In this document: positions 50,640-60,094 of the stretch, one piece after another
Position numbering within the stretch: position 1 is the stretch's first letter
Layout: each line of letters starts with the position of its first letter
From: PALSA-505 sp963702235
Lineage (GTDB): Bacteria > Actinomycetota > Actinomycetes > Streptosporangiales > Streptosporangiaceae
Direction of reading: 5' to 3'
Assembly: GCA_963702235.1 (NCBI GenBank)
Contig: CAVPBZ010000005.1
Coordinates: 78,222-142,221 of the forward strand
Length of the DNA stretch: 64,000 bases
Program-made: the position numbers and the translations under genes
Notes under the pieces: generated by a model
Told to the model about the DNA's origin: nothing
Databases searched by the model: none
What the model saw: only the letters and a program-made list of their open reading frames with translations

Positions 50640-52448
50640 TCAGATGCCGCTGGTCGACCGCGGGTAGACGACAGCGGGATCGGTGATCACGTTGACCAGG
50701 TAGGGGACGCCCGCGTCGAAGGCCCGGCGCAGCGCCGGTGCGAGCTGGCCCGGCTCGGTGACCATCTCGCCCGCGCCGCCGAGCGCGCGCACCACGTCGT
50801 CGTACCGGCACATCGGCTGCAGGTCGGCGGCGACGTCGTAGCCGTACAGCCGCTGCATCGGGTGCTTCTCCAGCCCCCAGATCCCGTTGTTCCCGCAGAT
50901 CATGACCACCGGCAGCCGGTGCCGGACCAGCGTGTCCGCGTCCATCAGCGAGAAACCGGCAGCGCCGTCGCCGAGCAGGAGGGCCACCTGCGACGATGGC
51001 CGGGCCAGCCGCGCGGCGATCGCGTAGCCGAGCCCGGTGCCCAGGCATCCGTACGGGCCGGGATCGAGCCAGCCGCCGGGGCGGCTCGGCTCGACGTACT
51101 TGCCCGCGTAGGAGACGAAGTCGCCGCCGTCGCCGATGACGACCGCGTCCTCGTCGAGCAGCCGGTTGAGCTCGCCGTACACCCGCATCGGGTGGATGGG
51201 ACTGGCGTCGCTGGCCAGCAGGTCCCGGTCTGCTGCCGTGGCCGCCGCCACCGCGTCCTGCAGCCGGGCCAGCCAGTCGCTGGCGTGCTGCGCGCTCGCG
51301 CGAGCCTCGAGCAGCCGGGTGCCGCCGACGCTGGCGCCGCCGACGCTGGCGCCGCCCACGCTGGCGCCGCCCACGCGGGCGTCGGCGAGGCCGGCGAAGA
51401 ACGCGGTGAGGTCGCCCGCCGCGGCGGCGGCGAGCGCGCAGTGCGTCGCTATCTGCTCCGGCGCGTCCGCCACGTGCACGACCTGCGCCGGCGTACTGCC
51501 GTCCCTGCCGCCGAACTCGCCGTATCCCAGCCGGAAGTCCAGCGGCGCGCCGACCACGACGACCAGGTCCGCCTCGCGCAGCGCGGTGGACCTGGCCCGC
51601 GTCACCAGCAGCTCGTGGCCGGGCGGCAGGATGCCCCGGCCCTGGCCGTTGGCGACGACGGGGAGCCGCAGCTCCTCGGCGGCGAGCCGCGCCTCGGTTT
51701 CCGCGCCGTTCAGCCAGACGTCCGAGCCGAGGACCAGCACCGGGCGCCGCGCGGCGGCCAGCAGGCCGGCGATCCGGCCGACCGCCTCGGCGTCGAGTCC
51801 GGGAGCAGTCATCCCCGCGGCCTGGTCCGCGCCGCCGCCCGGCCCGCCGCCCGGCCCGCCGGCCGGACCCTCGGCCGGACCGCCGCCCGGCCCGTAGGCC
51901 GGCCCGGGCTGCGCCTCGCCTTGGCCGAACAGCGCCTCCAGCGAGATGTCGAGGAAGACCGGGCCGCGGTGCGGGGCACCGGCCAGGGCGAAGGCCTCGT
52001 CCACGGATGCCGCGATGTTCTTGGTCTCGTGCTCGGTCCAGGCCCGCTTGGTGATCGGAGCGACCAGCTGCGGGTGGTCGATCTCCTGCAGGCTGCCGCA
52101 GCCCCAGCGGTAATCGGGGGCGCGGCCGGCCAGCACGACCACGGGGGAGCCGTTGAAGTGCGCGGTCGTGATCGCGCTCACCCCGTTGGTTACCCCGGGG
52201 CCAGCGGTCAGCACCGCTAGCCCGGGGTTCCGGGTCAGCCGCGCGGTCGCCTCGGCGGCGAACACGGCGGTCTGCTCATGCCGGACATCGAGCAGCCGCA
52301 GCGGCGGGTCCGCCTTCACCGCGCCGTCGTAGAGCGGGAACACGTGCCCGCCGGACAGGGTGAACATCGTGGTCACGCCGTGGCGGCGCGCGGCGGCGAC
52401 GGCGAGCTCGCCGCCATGCGGCGCCGGCGTCTGGGGGTCCTCGGTCAT
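50640..52448 (-). CDS. Thiamine-diphosphate enzyme, acetolactate-synthase type
   Basis: A 602-residue three-domain enzyme. The TPP-activating Glu is in LDVRHEQTAVFAAEATARLT, the phosphate-binding GDGAAGFSLMDADTLVRHRL with NNGIWG closes the C-terminal PP domain. Residues about 185-205 and 345-360 are low-complexity insertions (Gly/Pro and repeated VGGAS). The family includes acetolactate synthase catalytic chains and relatives such as benzoylformate decarboxylase; no small subunit lies nearby, so the product is uncertain. Confidence 0.82.
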   Translation of the reverse strand: MTEDPQTPAPHGGELAVAAARRHGVTTMFTLSGGHVFPLYDGAVKADPPLRLLDVRHEQTAVFAAEATARLTRNPGLAVLTAGPGVTNGVSAITTAHFNGSPVVVLAGRAPDYRWGCGSLQEIDHPQLVAPITKRAWTEHETKNIAASVDEAFALAGAPHRGPVFLDISLEALFGQGEAQPGPAYGPGGGPAEGPAGGPGGGPGGGADQAAGMTAPGLDAEAVGRIAGLLAAARRPVLVLGSDVWLNGAETEARLAAEELRLPVVANGQGRGILPPGHELLVTRARSTALREADLVVVVGAPLDFRLGYGEFGGRDGSTPAQVVHVADAPEQIATHCALAAAAAGDLTAFFAGLADARVGGASVGGASVGGASVGGTRLLEARASAQHASDWLARLQDAVAAATAADRDLLASDASPIHPMRVYGELNRLLDEDAVVIGDGGDFVSYAGKYVEPSRPGGWLDPGPYGCLGTGLGYAIAARLARPSSQVALLLGDGAAGFSLMDADTLVRHRLPVVMICGNNGIWGLEKHPMQRLYGYDVAADLQPMCRYDDVVRALGGAGEMVTEPGQLAPALRRAFDAGVPYLVNVITDPAVVYPRSTSGI

Positions 52449-52539
52449 GCCGGCGACGTTACCAGCGAGTCACCTCAGGCGGGAGAGACGCCGGGGTGAC
52501 AAGCCAGCGGGCGCCAGCGGGCTCAGCAAGCGCCGGTGA

Positions 52540-54171
52540 TCAGGCCTGGTCCGCCGTCACCGGCACCGCCTCGGCCGCACCCGGAACGGGATCGGCGGTG
52601 TAGTTGCCTGGTTCCGTCTCGTCCGCCCCCTCGGGCAGCCGCAGCCCGCGGAACACCAGCGTCAGCACGGCTGCCACCACCACGTTGATGACGAACGCGA
52701 CCACCGCGATGTACAGCGTGTGGCCGAACACCGGTGCCACCGACCCGCCGAAGTGCGAGTTCGCCTGGCCCGGGACCGGCACCCGGTACGCCTGGATGGT
52801 GCCGTAGACCATCGCCGCCGCCCAGCCCACGACCAGCGCCCAGCGGTGGAACCACCGGGTGTACAGGCCGAAGACGATCGCCGGGAACGTCTGCAGGATC
52901 CAGATGCCGCCGAGCAGCTGCAGGTTGATCGAGAAGGTCTTGCTCAGCGCCAGCGCGAACACCAGCGCGCCCGCCTTGATGATCAGCGACACGAACTGCG
53001 CCACCCGGGTCTCGTGCCGAGCGCTGGCACCGGGACGGAAGAAGTCGCGGTAGATGTTCCTGGTGAACAGGTTCGCCGCCGCGATCGACATGATCGCCGC
53101 GGGCACCAGGGCGCCGATCACGATCGCCGAGTACCCGATCCCGGCAAACCAGCTCGGGAACATGTGCTCGAACAGCAGCGGCACCGAGAGCTGCGCGTTG
53201 CTGCCGTGCGCCTTCACCCCGGCCCGCACCGCCGGCGAGGCCAGCGCCATGTAGCCGAGCAGCGCGACGAAGCCGAGCACCAGCGAATAGGCGGGCAGGA
53301 TCGCCATGTTGCGCCTGATCACGTCGCGCCGCCTGGTGGCGAGCACCCCGGTGAGCGAGTGCGGGTACATGAACAGGGCCAGGGCCGAGCCCAGGGCCAG
53401 CGTCGCGTACGCCCACTCGGCGGCCGGCGGCGTCACCAGCGAGCCGAACGGCTTGCCGGTCTTGGGATTCACCGTCTTCAGGTGGGCAGCGGACGCGCTG
53501 AAGATGTGCCCCCAGCCGCCCAGCCTGGTCGGGATGTAGATGACCGCGACGATCACCATCACGTAGACGAGCAGGTCCTTGACGAACGCGGTCAGCGCCG
53601 GCGCGCGCAGCCCGGACACGTAGGTGTAGGCGGCGAGGATGACGAACGCGATCAGCAGCGGCAGATCCCGGAGGAACGCGTTGGAGCTGCTGCCGACGCC
53701 CATCACGGTCAGCACCGCCTGGATGCCGACGAGCTGCAGCGCGATGTACGGCATGGTCGCGAGGATCCCGGTGACGGCGATCGCCAGCGACAGGCCGCGC
53801 GAGCCGTACCGGCCCCGGACGAAGTCGGCCGGCGTGACGTAGCTGTGCACCCGGGACACCGACCACAGCCGCGGCGCGAACACGAACACGATGGGGAACA
53901 CGATCACGGTGTACGGCACGGCGAAGAAGCCGGCCGCGCCGGTCCCGTAGATCAGCGCCGGCACCGCGATGAACGTGTAGGCGGTGTAGAGGTCGCCGCC
54001 GAACAGGAACCAGCTGACGAACGTCCCGAACCCGCGCCCGCCGAGCCCCCACTCGTTCAGGTGCAGCAGGTCCTCCGCCCGCCGCCAGCGCGCCGCGGCG
54101 AAGCCGGTCAGCGTGACGACGCCGAACAGGACGATCAGGATCGTGAACGAGACCGCGTTGACGTGACTCAT
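52540..54171 (-). CDS. Sodium:solute symporter, monocarboxylate uptake (MctP-like)
   Basis: The ATG at 54171 (MSHVNAVSFTILIVLFGVVT) follows GGAGGCGAG and overlaps the DUF3311 stop by ATGA. The 543 residues have 13 predicted helices, with the SSS motifs GGRGFGTFVSWFLFGGDLYT and VIGALVPAAIMSIAAANLFT. The pairing with a DUF3311 protein is typical of monocarboxylate (lactate, pyruvate, alanine) uptake systems of this family. Confidence 0.88.
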   Translation of the reverse strand: MSHVNAVSFTILIVLFGVVTLTGFAAARWRRAEDLLHLNEWGLGGRGFGTFVSWFLFGGDLYTAYTFIAVPALIYGTGAAGFFAVPYTVIVFPIVFVFAPRLWSVSRVHSYVTPADFVRGRYGSRGLSLAIAVTGILATMPYIALQLVGIQAVLTVMGVGSSSNAFLRDLPLLIAFVILAAYTYVSGLRAPALTAFVKDLLVYVMVIVAVIYIPTRLGGWGHIFSASAAHLKTVNPKTGKPFGSLVTPPAAEWAYATLALGSALALFMYPHSLTGVLATRRRDVIRRNMAILPAYSLVLGFVALLGYMALASPAVRAGVKAHGSNAQLSVPLLFEHMFPSWFAGIGYSAIVIGALVPAAIMSIAAANLFTRNIYRDFFRPGASARHETRVAQFVSLIIKAGALVFALALSKTFSINLQLLGGIWILQTFPAIVFGLYTRWFHRWALVVGWAAAMVYGTIQAYRVPVPGQANSHFGGSVAPVFGHTLYIAVVAFVINVVVAAVLTLVFRGLRLPEGADETEPGNYTADPVPGAAEAVPVTADQA

Positions 54172-54422
54172 CTCGCCTCCCCGCCGCCGTCCCGGCCGGC
54201 CGCGCGCCGGGAACTGATCAGCAGGTACGCGAGCCAGGACAGGATGGCCACGAGCGGCACCCACATCAGCTGGTACCAGTAGAAGAACGGGAACGCGCCC
54301 AGTTTCGGCGTGGTGTGCGCGTAGAACGGGACCCAGAGCGTTCCCACGAGCGAGGCGAGCAGGAGCACGGTGACGGCAGCCCACGTGATTGGGCTATGAC
54401 GCCGGGCGTTCGGCTGGTCCAT
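54168..54422 (-). CDS. DUF3311-family small membrane subunit
   Basis: An 84-residue protein with two transmembrane helices (AAVTVLLLASLVGTLWVPFY and FYWYQLMWVPLVAILSWLAY). It is translationally coupled to the symporter by ATGA. DUF3311 proteins are the small companion of SSS monocarboxylate transporters. Confidence 0.9.
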   Translation of the reverse strand: MDQPNARRHSPITWAAVTVLLLASLVGTLWVPFYAHTTPKLGAFPFFYWYQLMWVPLVAILSWLAYLLISSRRAAGRDGGGEAR

Positions 54423-54571
54423 CGGCGAACCTCTTCGCTACCGGGCGACCGCTCTGGCCAGGCCACGAGAGCGGCGCTAATCACGACGCTAATGCCGTAT
54501 ATGGTGCGCCGAGATTACCTAATCGGCAAGGGACGAGCGTCACTGCCCGCCGCGGCAGTCCCCAAACCTCG

Positions 54572-55571
54572 TCAGAGCGTCTGCGACAGGGCCTTGACCG
54601 GCATCCGCAGCCTGGCCAGCATGTCGATGTCGTCCTGGGCGGACCGGCCCAGCGTGGTGAGGTAGTTGCCCACGATGATCGCGTTGATGCCGCCGAGCAT
54701 CCCCGCCTCGGTGCCGAGGTCGCCCAGGGTCAGCTCGCGCCCGCCGGCGTAGCGCAGCACCGTCGATGGCAGCGCCAGCCGGAACGCCGCGATCGTCCGC
54801 AGCGCGTCGGCGCCGGACACCCGCGGCTGGCCGGCCAGCGGCGTGCCCGGCCGCGGGTTCAGGAAGTTGAGCGGCACCTCGTGCGGGCCGAGCGCGGCCA
54901 GCTGGCCGGCCAGCTCGGCCCGCTGCGCCAGGCTCTCGCCCATCCCGATGATCCCGCCGCAGCACAGCTCCATCCCGGCCGGACGGACCAGGCGGCAGGT
55001 GTCATGCCGCTCCTGCCAGCTGTGCGTGGTCACCACCTGCCCGAAGAACGACCGCGCGGTCTCCAGGTTGTGGTTATACCGGTGCACCCCCAGCGCCGCC
55101 AGCGTGCCGGCCTGCTCCGGCGTGAGGATGCCGAGCGAGCAGGCGACGTTGATCGGCACCGCCGCCCTGATCGCCGCGACCGCGCCGGCGACCTGCGACA
55201 TCAGCCGTTCGTCCGGACCGCGCACCGCCGCGACTATGCAGAATTCCGTCGCGCCGGTGGCCGCGGTCGAACTCGGCTGCGGCGACGAGCTCCGGGACAT
55301 TCAGCCATACCGAACGGACAGGCGTATCGAAGCGCCCGGACTGCGAGCAAAAGTGGCAGTCTTCCGGGCACCCGCCGGTCTTGACGGAAACGATCCCCTC
55401 GGCCTCGACCTCAGGTCCGCACCACCGCATCCGCACCTCGTGCGCCAGCGCGAGCAGCTCGCCGAGCCGCTCGTCCGGCAGCTGCAGGCAGCCGAGCACC
55501 TGCGCCTCGTCGAGACCGTGCCCGGCGGCCAGTACCTGCCGCCGGGCAACGCCGAGGATGTCATCGGTCAC
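54572..55571 (-). pseudogene. bioB: Biotin synthase, one frameshift
   Basis: The ATG at 55571 gives VKTGGCPEDCHFCSQSGRFD, the radical-SAM CxxxCxxC cluster. At 55267-55274 one extra base breaks the frame; correcting it continues STAATGATEFCIVAAVRGPD, ELCCGGIIGMGESL, LNFLNPRPGTPLAGQPRVSG to the end at 54572, the full biotin synthase. The conserved Cys, Asn and Arg residues are all present, so the lesion is more likely a base error than loss of an important enzyme. Its start overlaps the GntR stop, so the regulator and bioB form one transcript. Confidence 0.88.
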
Positions 55572-56354
55572 CTGGGTCCTCCACTGTCTCGGGCGGCACT
55601 GTCTCGGGCGGCGGGCGCAGCCTGGTCACGAACTTGTACCTGTCGCCGCGGTACCAGGACTGCGCCCATTCGACCGGCTGGCCGCCGGTGTCCAGGGCGT
55701 GCCGCGACAGCAGCAGCAGCGGCAGGCCCACGTCCACGCCGAGCAGCCGCGCGTCCTCCGGCCCGGCGAGCACGGTCTCGATCGTCTCCTCGGCCTCGGC
55801 CAGCTGCACCCCGTAGCTGGCGGCCAGCGTCTCGTACAGCGACGAATGCCGGTCCAGCTGCTTGCGCAGCCCGGGGAACCGGCGGCCGGCAGGTGCGAGG
55901 TGTCGATGGACATCGGCTCGCCGTCGGCCAGCCTGAGCCGGTGCACCCGCACCGCCCGGCCGCCGGTCTTGATGCCGAGCAGCCCGGCCAGGTGCGCGTC
56001 GGCCGTGACGTAGCCGATCTCCAGGTACGACGTCCGCGGGTGCAACCCGTGCGCCCGCATCCCCTCGGTGTAGCTGGCGAGCTCGAGCACCTGGGCGACC
56101 TTGGGCTTGGCCACGAACGTGCCCCGGCCCTGGATGCGCAGCAGGCGCCCCTCGATGACCAGCTCGGACAGCGCCTGCCTGACGGTCGTCCGCGATGTCC
56201 CGTACTGCCGGGCGAGCTCCCGTTCCGGCGGGACCGGCGACCCGGGGCTCATCGCGCCGGTCAGCTCCAGCAGCCGCTGCTTCACCGTGTAGTACTTGGG
56301 CAGCGGCCGCCTCGGCTCCTCCGCGGGGACGGGCGTCACCGGGGCGGCGGTCAC
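55561..56354 (-). pseudogene. GntR-family regulator (HutC/UTRA type), one frameshift
   Basis: The GntR winged helix (ELARQYGTSRTTVRQALSEL, VIEGRLLRIQGRGTFVAKPK) is followed by a UTRA ligand domain. At 55881-55887 one base is missing after SIDTSHLPA; restored, it continues RFPGLRKQLDRHSSLYETLA, LLLLSRHALDTGGQPVEWAQ and SWYRGDRYKFV. GntR-HutC proteins sense small metabolites. It overlaps bioB by 11 bases and diverges from pdtaS; the ligand is unknown. Confidence 0.82.
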
Positions 56355-56479
56355 GGGTCCCTGCCAACGGCGTGCATGTGCGCATCCTGCCAGGCGCGCC
56401 GCGCGCCGGCGATCGTGGGATGGGCCCGGGCCAGGTCGCGGCGGCCGAGCCGGTCCGCGGCGGATGGCATGATGGCGGC

Positions 56480-58019
56480 GTGCCCTCCCTTTCCGACCTG
56501 GCCAGGCGCGACACCGTACTCACCGCCGGTGACGTGGAGTGGCTGCACGCCCTGGTGTCCGACTGGCAGCTGATCGCCGACCTGTCGTTCGCCGACCTGA
56601 TCCTGTGGGCGCCGGTCCGGGACGGCCGCGGCTGGCTGGCGATGGCGCAGATGCGGCCGACCACGGGTCCGACCGCCGTGCATGACGACGTGGTCGGGCT
56701 GCGGATCAGGACGGCGCAGCGGCCGCTGCTCGATGCCGCGATGACCCAGCGGCGGATCTGCCGCGAGGGCGACCCGGACTGGACCAGCGGCGTGCCGGTG
56801 CGCGCGGAGACCATCCCGGTCACCCGCGGCGACCGGGTGATCGCCGTGATCGAGCGGAGCACCAACCTCAACTCGGCCCGCACCCAGCCGGCTGGAAATG
56901 ACCTACCTGCGCGGCGCGGACGATCTGGCCAGGATGGTGGCCGAGGGGACGTTCCCGTTCCCCGGCGAGGAGCCCATCCTGGTCCGGTCACCGCGGGTCG
57001 GTGACGGGCTGCTCCGGCTCGGCCGCGCGGGCCGGGTCGTGTACGCCAGCCCCAACGCGCTGTCGGCGTACCGGCGGCTCGGCCTGACCGCGGACCTGGT
57101 GGGCGCCGACCTCGGCCCGGTGACGGCGCGGCTGTACGCTCCCGGCGAGCCGATGGACGACCAGCTCATGGTGGTGGCCAGCGGCCGGCGGCCGCGGGAG
57201 ACCGAGGTAGAGGCCAACGGCTCGACCGTCCAGCTGCGCGCCATACCGCTGGTGGTTGGCGGTTCCCGCACCGGGGCGCTGATCCTGGTACGGGACGTGA
57301 CCGAGCTGCGCCGCCGCGAGCGCGAGCTGCTGTCCAAGGACGCGACCATCAAGGAGATTCACCACCGGGTGAAGAACAACCTGCAGACCGTGGCCGCGCT
57401 GCTCCGGCTGCAGGCCCGCAGGATGTCCGAGCCCGAGGCCAGGGCGGCGCTGGAGGAGGCGGTGCGCCGGGTGGGCTCGATCGCCGTCGTGCACGAGACG
57501 CTCTCGCTCACCCCGGACGAGATCGTGGACTTCGACGACGTCGCCGGCCGCGTCGCCGCGATGGCCGTCGAGGTGTCAGCGCCCGAGCTCGGCATCAGCC
57601 CGCAGCTCACCGGCACGTTCGGCAAGCTGCCCGCCACGGTGGCCACGCCGCTCGCGATGGTGCTGACCGAGCTGGTGCAGAACGCCCTGCAGCACGGGTT
57701 CGGCCAGGCCTGCTCGGGCGGGGCGGACGGTTACCCGGCGGCGAGGCTGGAGGTGACGGCGCGCCGCCGCCCCGGCAGGCTGACGGTGATGGTTGCCGAC
57801 AACGGCGCCGGGCTGCCCGAGGGATTCGACCTGGGCACCACCGGCAGCCTCGGCCTGCAGATCGTGCGCACGCTGGTGGGCTCGGAGCTCGCCGGGAACC
57901 TGGAGATCACCGGCCGCCCGGCAGGCGGCACCCTGGTCGTGATCGACCTGCCGGTGGAGAACGCCTCGCCGCTGCGGTCGCCGTCCGACGGCGCGGCCGC
58001 GGGCTCGCCCGCGGGCTAG
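56480..58019 (+). pseudogene. pdtaS: Sensor histidine kinase PdtaS, one frameshift
   Basis: The GTG at 56480 starts VPSLSDLARRDTVLTAGDVE, the N-terminal GAF-like sensor of PdtaS. At 56883-56885 one base seems missing; the joined frame reads RTPSRLEMTYLRGADDLARM and continues through PAS (LLRLGRAGRVVYASPNALSA) to the HisKA_2 phospho-acceptor IKEIHHRVKNNLQTVAALLR and HATPase end (GSLGLQIVRTLVGSELAG). PdtaS and its partner PdtaR act on transcription antitermination; PdtaR is not in the window. It ends convergent with whiB1, as in mycobacteria. Confidence 0.88.
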
Positions 58020-58022
58020 CGG

Positions 58023-58277
58023 TCAGACGTGGGCGCGGGCCCGGATCCTGCTAGTACGACGCTTGAGCGCACGACGCTCGTCCTCGCTCATCCCGCCCCA
58101 GACGCCGGCGTCCTGGCCACTCTCAATCGCCCACTGCAGGCATGGTTCCATCACCGGGCAGCGCCGGCACACCTGCTTGGCCTCATCTATCTGGAGCAGC
58201 GCGGGACCGGTGTTGCCGATGGGGAAGAACAGCTCAGGATCCACGTCTTGGCAGGCGGCGTGGTGGCGCCAGTCCAT
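58023..58277 (-). CDS. whiB1: WhiB1-type iron-sulfur regulator
   Basis: The ATG at 58277 follows AGGAG; upstream in-frame codons are discarded. The 84 residues hold four conserved Cys (Cys9, then CRRCPVMEPC) for the [4Fe-4S] cluster, the turn GVWGGMSEDER and a basic tail RRTSRIRARA, matching WhiB1. WhiB1 responds to nitric oxide and is essential in mycobacteria. The gene is adjacent to pdtaS. Confidence 0.93.
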   Translation of the reverse strand: MDWRHHAACQDVDPELFFPIGNTGPALLQIDEAKQVCRRCPVMEPCLQWAIESGQDAGVWGGMSEDERRALKRRTSRIRARAHV

Positions 58278-58592
58278 GTGGTCCACTCCTCTTCGTTGCC
58301 CGGTCTGCTGTGACCCGGCGCCTCGTTCCGGTCTTGTGAACGAATTCACGAGCTATGCCATATGTCAGGACATGTAAAGTTCCCGACTTGATGCACCTCA
58401 GATCGGTGCTAGTGCCCGTCGCGGCTCCGGTCAGGCTGGAGCCGCTTCGGTGCTACCCCGGGCCTGTCGCTCCGGGATGCGCAGCACGTGCATCCTTCCC
58501 CTTCGCGATGCATCGCTTCTACTCTTTCAAAGCCGGCGTAGCAGGCGCAAGAGATACGGTCAAGGTTCAGGCCGAATTCAATGTCAGATGCA
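58278..58592. other. Promoter region of whiB1
   Basis: No gene is seen in 315 bases. The relatively A+T-rich segment near 58340-58400 probably carries the whiB1 promoter. The convergent lipid-kinase gene ends at 58593. Confidence 0.4.
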
Positions 58593-59564
58593 TCACAGCC
58601 CGGCTACGTCATCGTTACCGCTCAGCGTGGTCACCCGCAGCGCGCTCGGTACCGCGCGGAATGCCACGCATTCATGCTCGCCCATGTACTCTCCGTCTAC
58701 CTGCAAGGCTATCGGGCGGCCGGAACGGAGCGTGACTTCCGGCTCATCGTGCAGGGCCAGCACGTGGCGCCCGTTCGGCGGCGTATTTCTCACGAGCAGC
58801 ATCTGGCGCAGCGCGTTCAGCGTGGAAACGGTGCGCAGCCGGCGCAGCGCGAACACGTCAAGCCCGGAGCCGAAGCTGGCCAGCGGGCTGGGATTGACCG
58901 CGCGGCTGCCCACGTAGGTCCACGGTGCGGTGTTGGAGACCACGCCGAAGAAGACGTGCTCGATCGGCGTATGGCCGCTGCGTTCCAGCGTGAGCGCGGG
59001 CTGCCGCCGGTCGGTGACGGAGAAGTACTGCCGGAAAGTGGTCCAGATGTAGAGCGCGTCGGAGGCTTTCCTGCCGGTGGCGCGCAGCCCTTCCATGGCG
59101 CGCACCACCTCGGCGTCAAGGCCCAGCCCGGCACTGCAGGTGAAATACCGGTCGCCGGCCAGGCCGAGCCCGATCGTGCGCGTGTTCTTGCGCGAAATGG
59201 CCGCCAGAATGTGCCCGGTTGCGTCCACCGGATCCGCGGGCAGGCCGATCGCGCGGGTGAACACGTTCGCATTCCCGCCGGGAATGGGCGCCAGCGCGGG
59301 CAGGTCGGCGGCGGCCGCCGTCTTTCCCGGCCGCGGCCGGACCAGCCCGTTGACCGCCTCGTTCACCGTGCCGTCCCCGCCCAGCGTGATCACCAGGTCG
59401 TGGCCGCTGCTGACCGCGCCCGCCGCCAGCGCGTCCGCGTGGCCCCGGTAACGTGTTTCTACGACCTCCAGGTCGATCTCGGACGCCAGGGCGTGCACGA
59501 TCACGTCCCGGCGGAGTGCGGTCGTAGAGGTGGCTCGTGGGTTAAAGATCAGCAGCGCGCGCAC
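58593..59564 (-). CDS. Diacylglycerol/lipid kinase (DagK catalytic domain)
   Basis: The GTG at 59564 gives 323 residues: VRALLIFNPRATSTTALRRD, the nucleotide site VITLGGDGTVNEAVNGLV, PIPGGNANVFTRAIGLPADP, and the C-terminal IALQVDGEYMGEHECVAFR. This is the DagK fold of diacylglycerol and sphingoid kinases. The physiological lipid is unknown. It faces the SigF side and shares its promoter region with the small membrane-protein gene. Confidence 0.9.
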   Translation of the reverse strand: MRALLIFNPRATSTTALRRDVIVHALASEIDLEVVETRYRGHADALAAGAVSSGHDLVITLGGDGTVNEAVNGLVRPRPGKTAAAADLPALAPIPGGNANVFTRAIGLPADPVDATGHILAAISRKNTRTIGLGLAGDRYFTCSAGLGLDAEVVRAMEGLRATGRKASDALYIWTTFRQYFSVTDRRQPALTLERSGHTPIEHVFFGVVSNTAPWTYVGSRAVNPSPLASFGSGLDVFALRRLRTVSTLNALRQMLLVRNTPPNGRHVLALHDEPEVTLRSGRPIALQVDGEYMGEHECVAFRAVPSALRVTTLSGNDDVAGL

Positions 59565-59600
59565 GGGCTCAGGGTAGCCATGCCGGAAGAGAGGCCCAAC

Positions 59601-60086
59601 ATGCAGGATCGTCCGGTGGTCCTGTCCGGCGCGGCCGCGGCGCAGGCGGCCGAGGCCGCCGGGGTGCTCATCGCGTCCGTGCTGTCCGCCATGGACACAG
59701 CTGCGGGCAAGTCCTACCAGCTCAGCAGCGGCATCGCGCTGACCGCGATCGGGTTCGCCACCGCCGGGTTCCTGGCCGTCGTCGCGGTGGGGCTCGTCCG
59801 GGTGCGGCCGTGGAGCAGGACACCCGCGCTGCTCAGCCAGCTCTTCACGCTCATCGTGGGCATCATCATGCTGCAAGGGCACCGGGTGGAGTGGGGCGCG
59901 CCCGCCGTGCTGCTCGCCGTCGCCGCGGCCGCGGCGCTGCTGCTCCCGGCGAGCCTGCGGGCGCTCGCCCGCGAGCCGCGCTCCGAGCCGGCCGCAGCCG
60001 CGCCGCCGGTTCCGCCGGCCGCCCGCAACCGGCCGGTTCCGCCGGCCGCGCGCAAGCCGCGCACCCCGCCGGCGTCGCGCAGCTAA
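59601..60086 (+). CDS. Small membrane protein with Pro/Ala/Arg-rich tail
   Basis: The ATG at 59601 follows AAGAGAGG; an ATG at 59580 is also possible. The 161 residues have three or four hydrophobic segments (ALTAIGFATAGFLAVVAVGL, LLSQLFTLIVGIIML, VLLAVAAAAALLLPASL) and a Pro/Ala-rich basic tail (repeated PVPPAAR). It resembles small actinobacterial integral membrane proteins of unknown role. It ends convergent with the sigma factor. Confidence 0.7.
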   Translation: MQDRPVVLSGAAAAQAAEAAGVLIASVLSAMDTAAGKSYQLSSGIALTAIGFATAGFLAVVAVGLVRVRPWSRTPALLSQLFTLIVGIIMLQGHRVEWGAPAVLLAVAAAAALLLPASLRALAREPRSEPAAAAPPVPPAARNRPVPPAARKPRTPPASRS

Positions 60087-60094
60087 CGCCCGGG

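Noticed and set aside
50443..51048. A 201-codon frame extending BsaP-like protein upstream
   Set aside because: The upstream part overlaps the TPP enzyme in another frame; the family-like part begins at the GTG at 50637.
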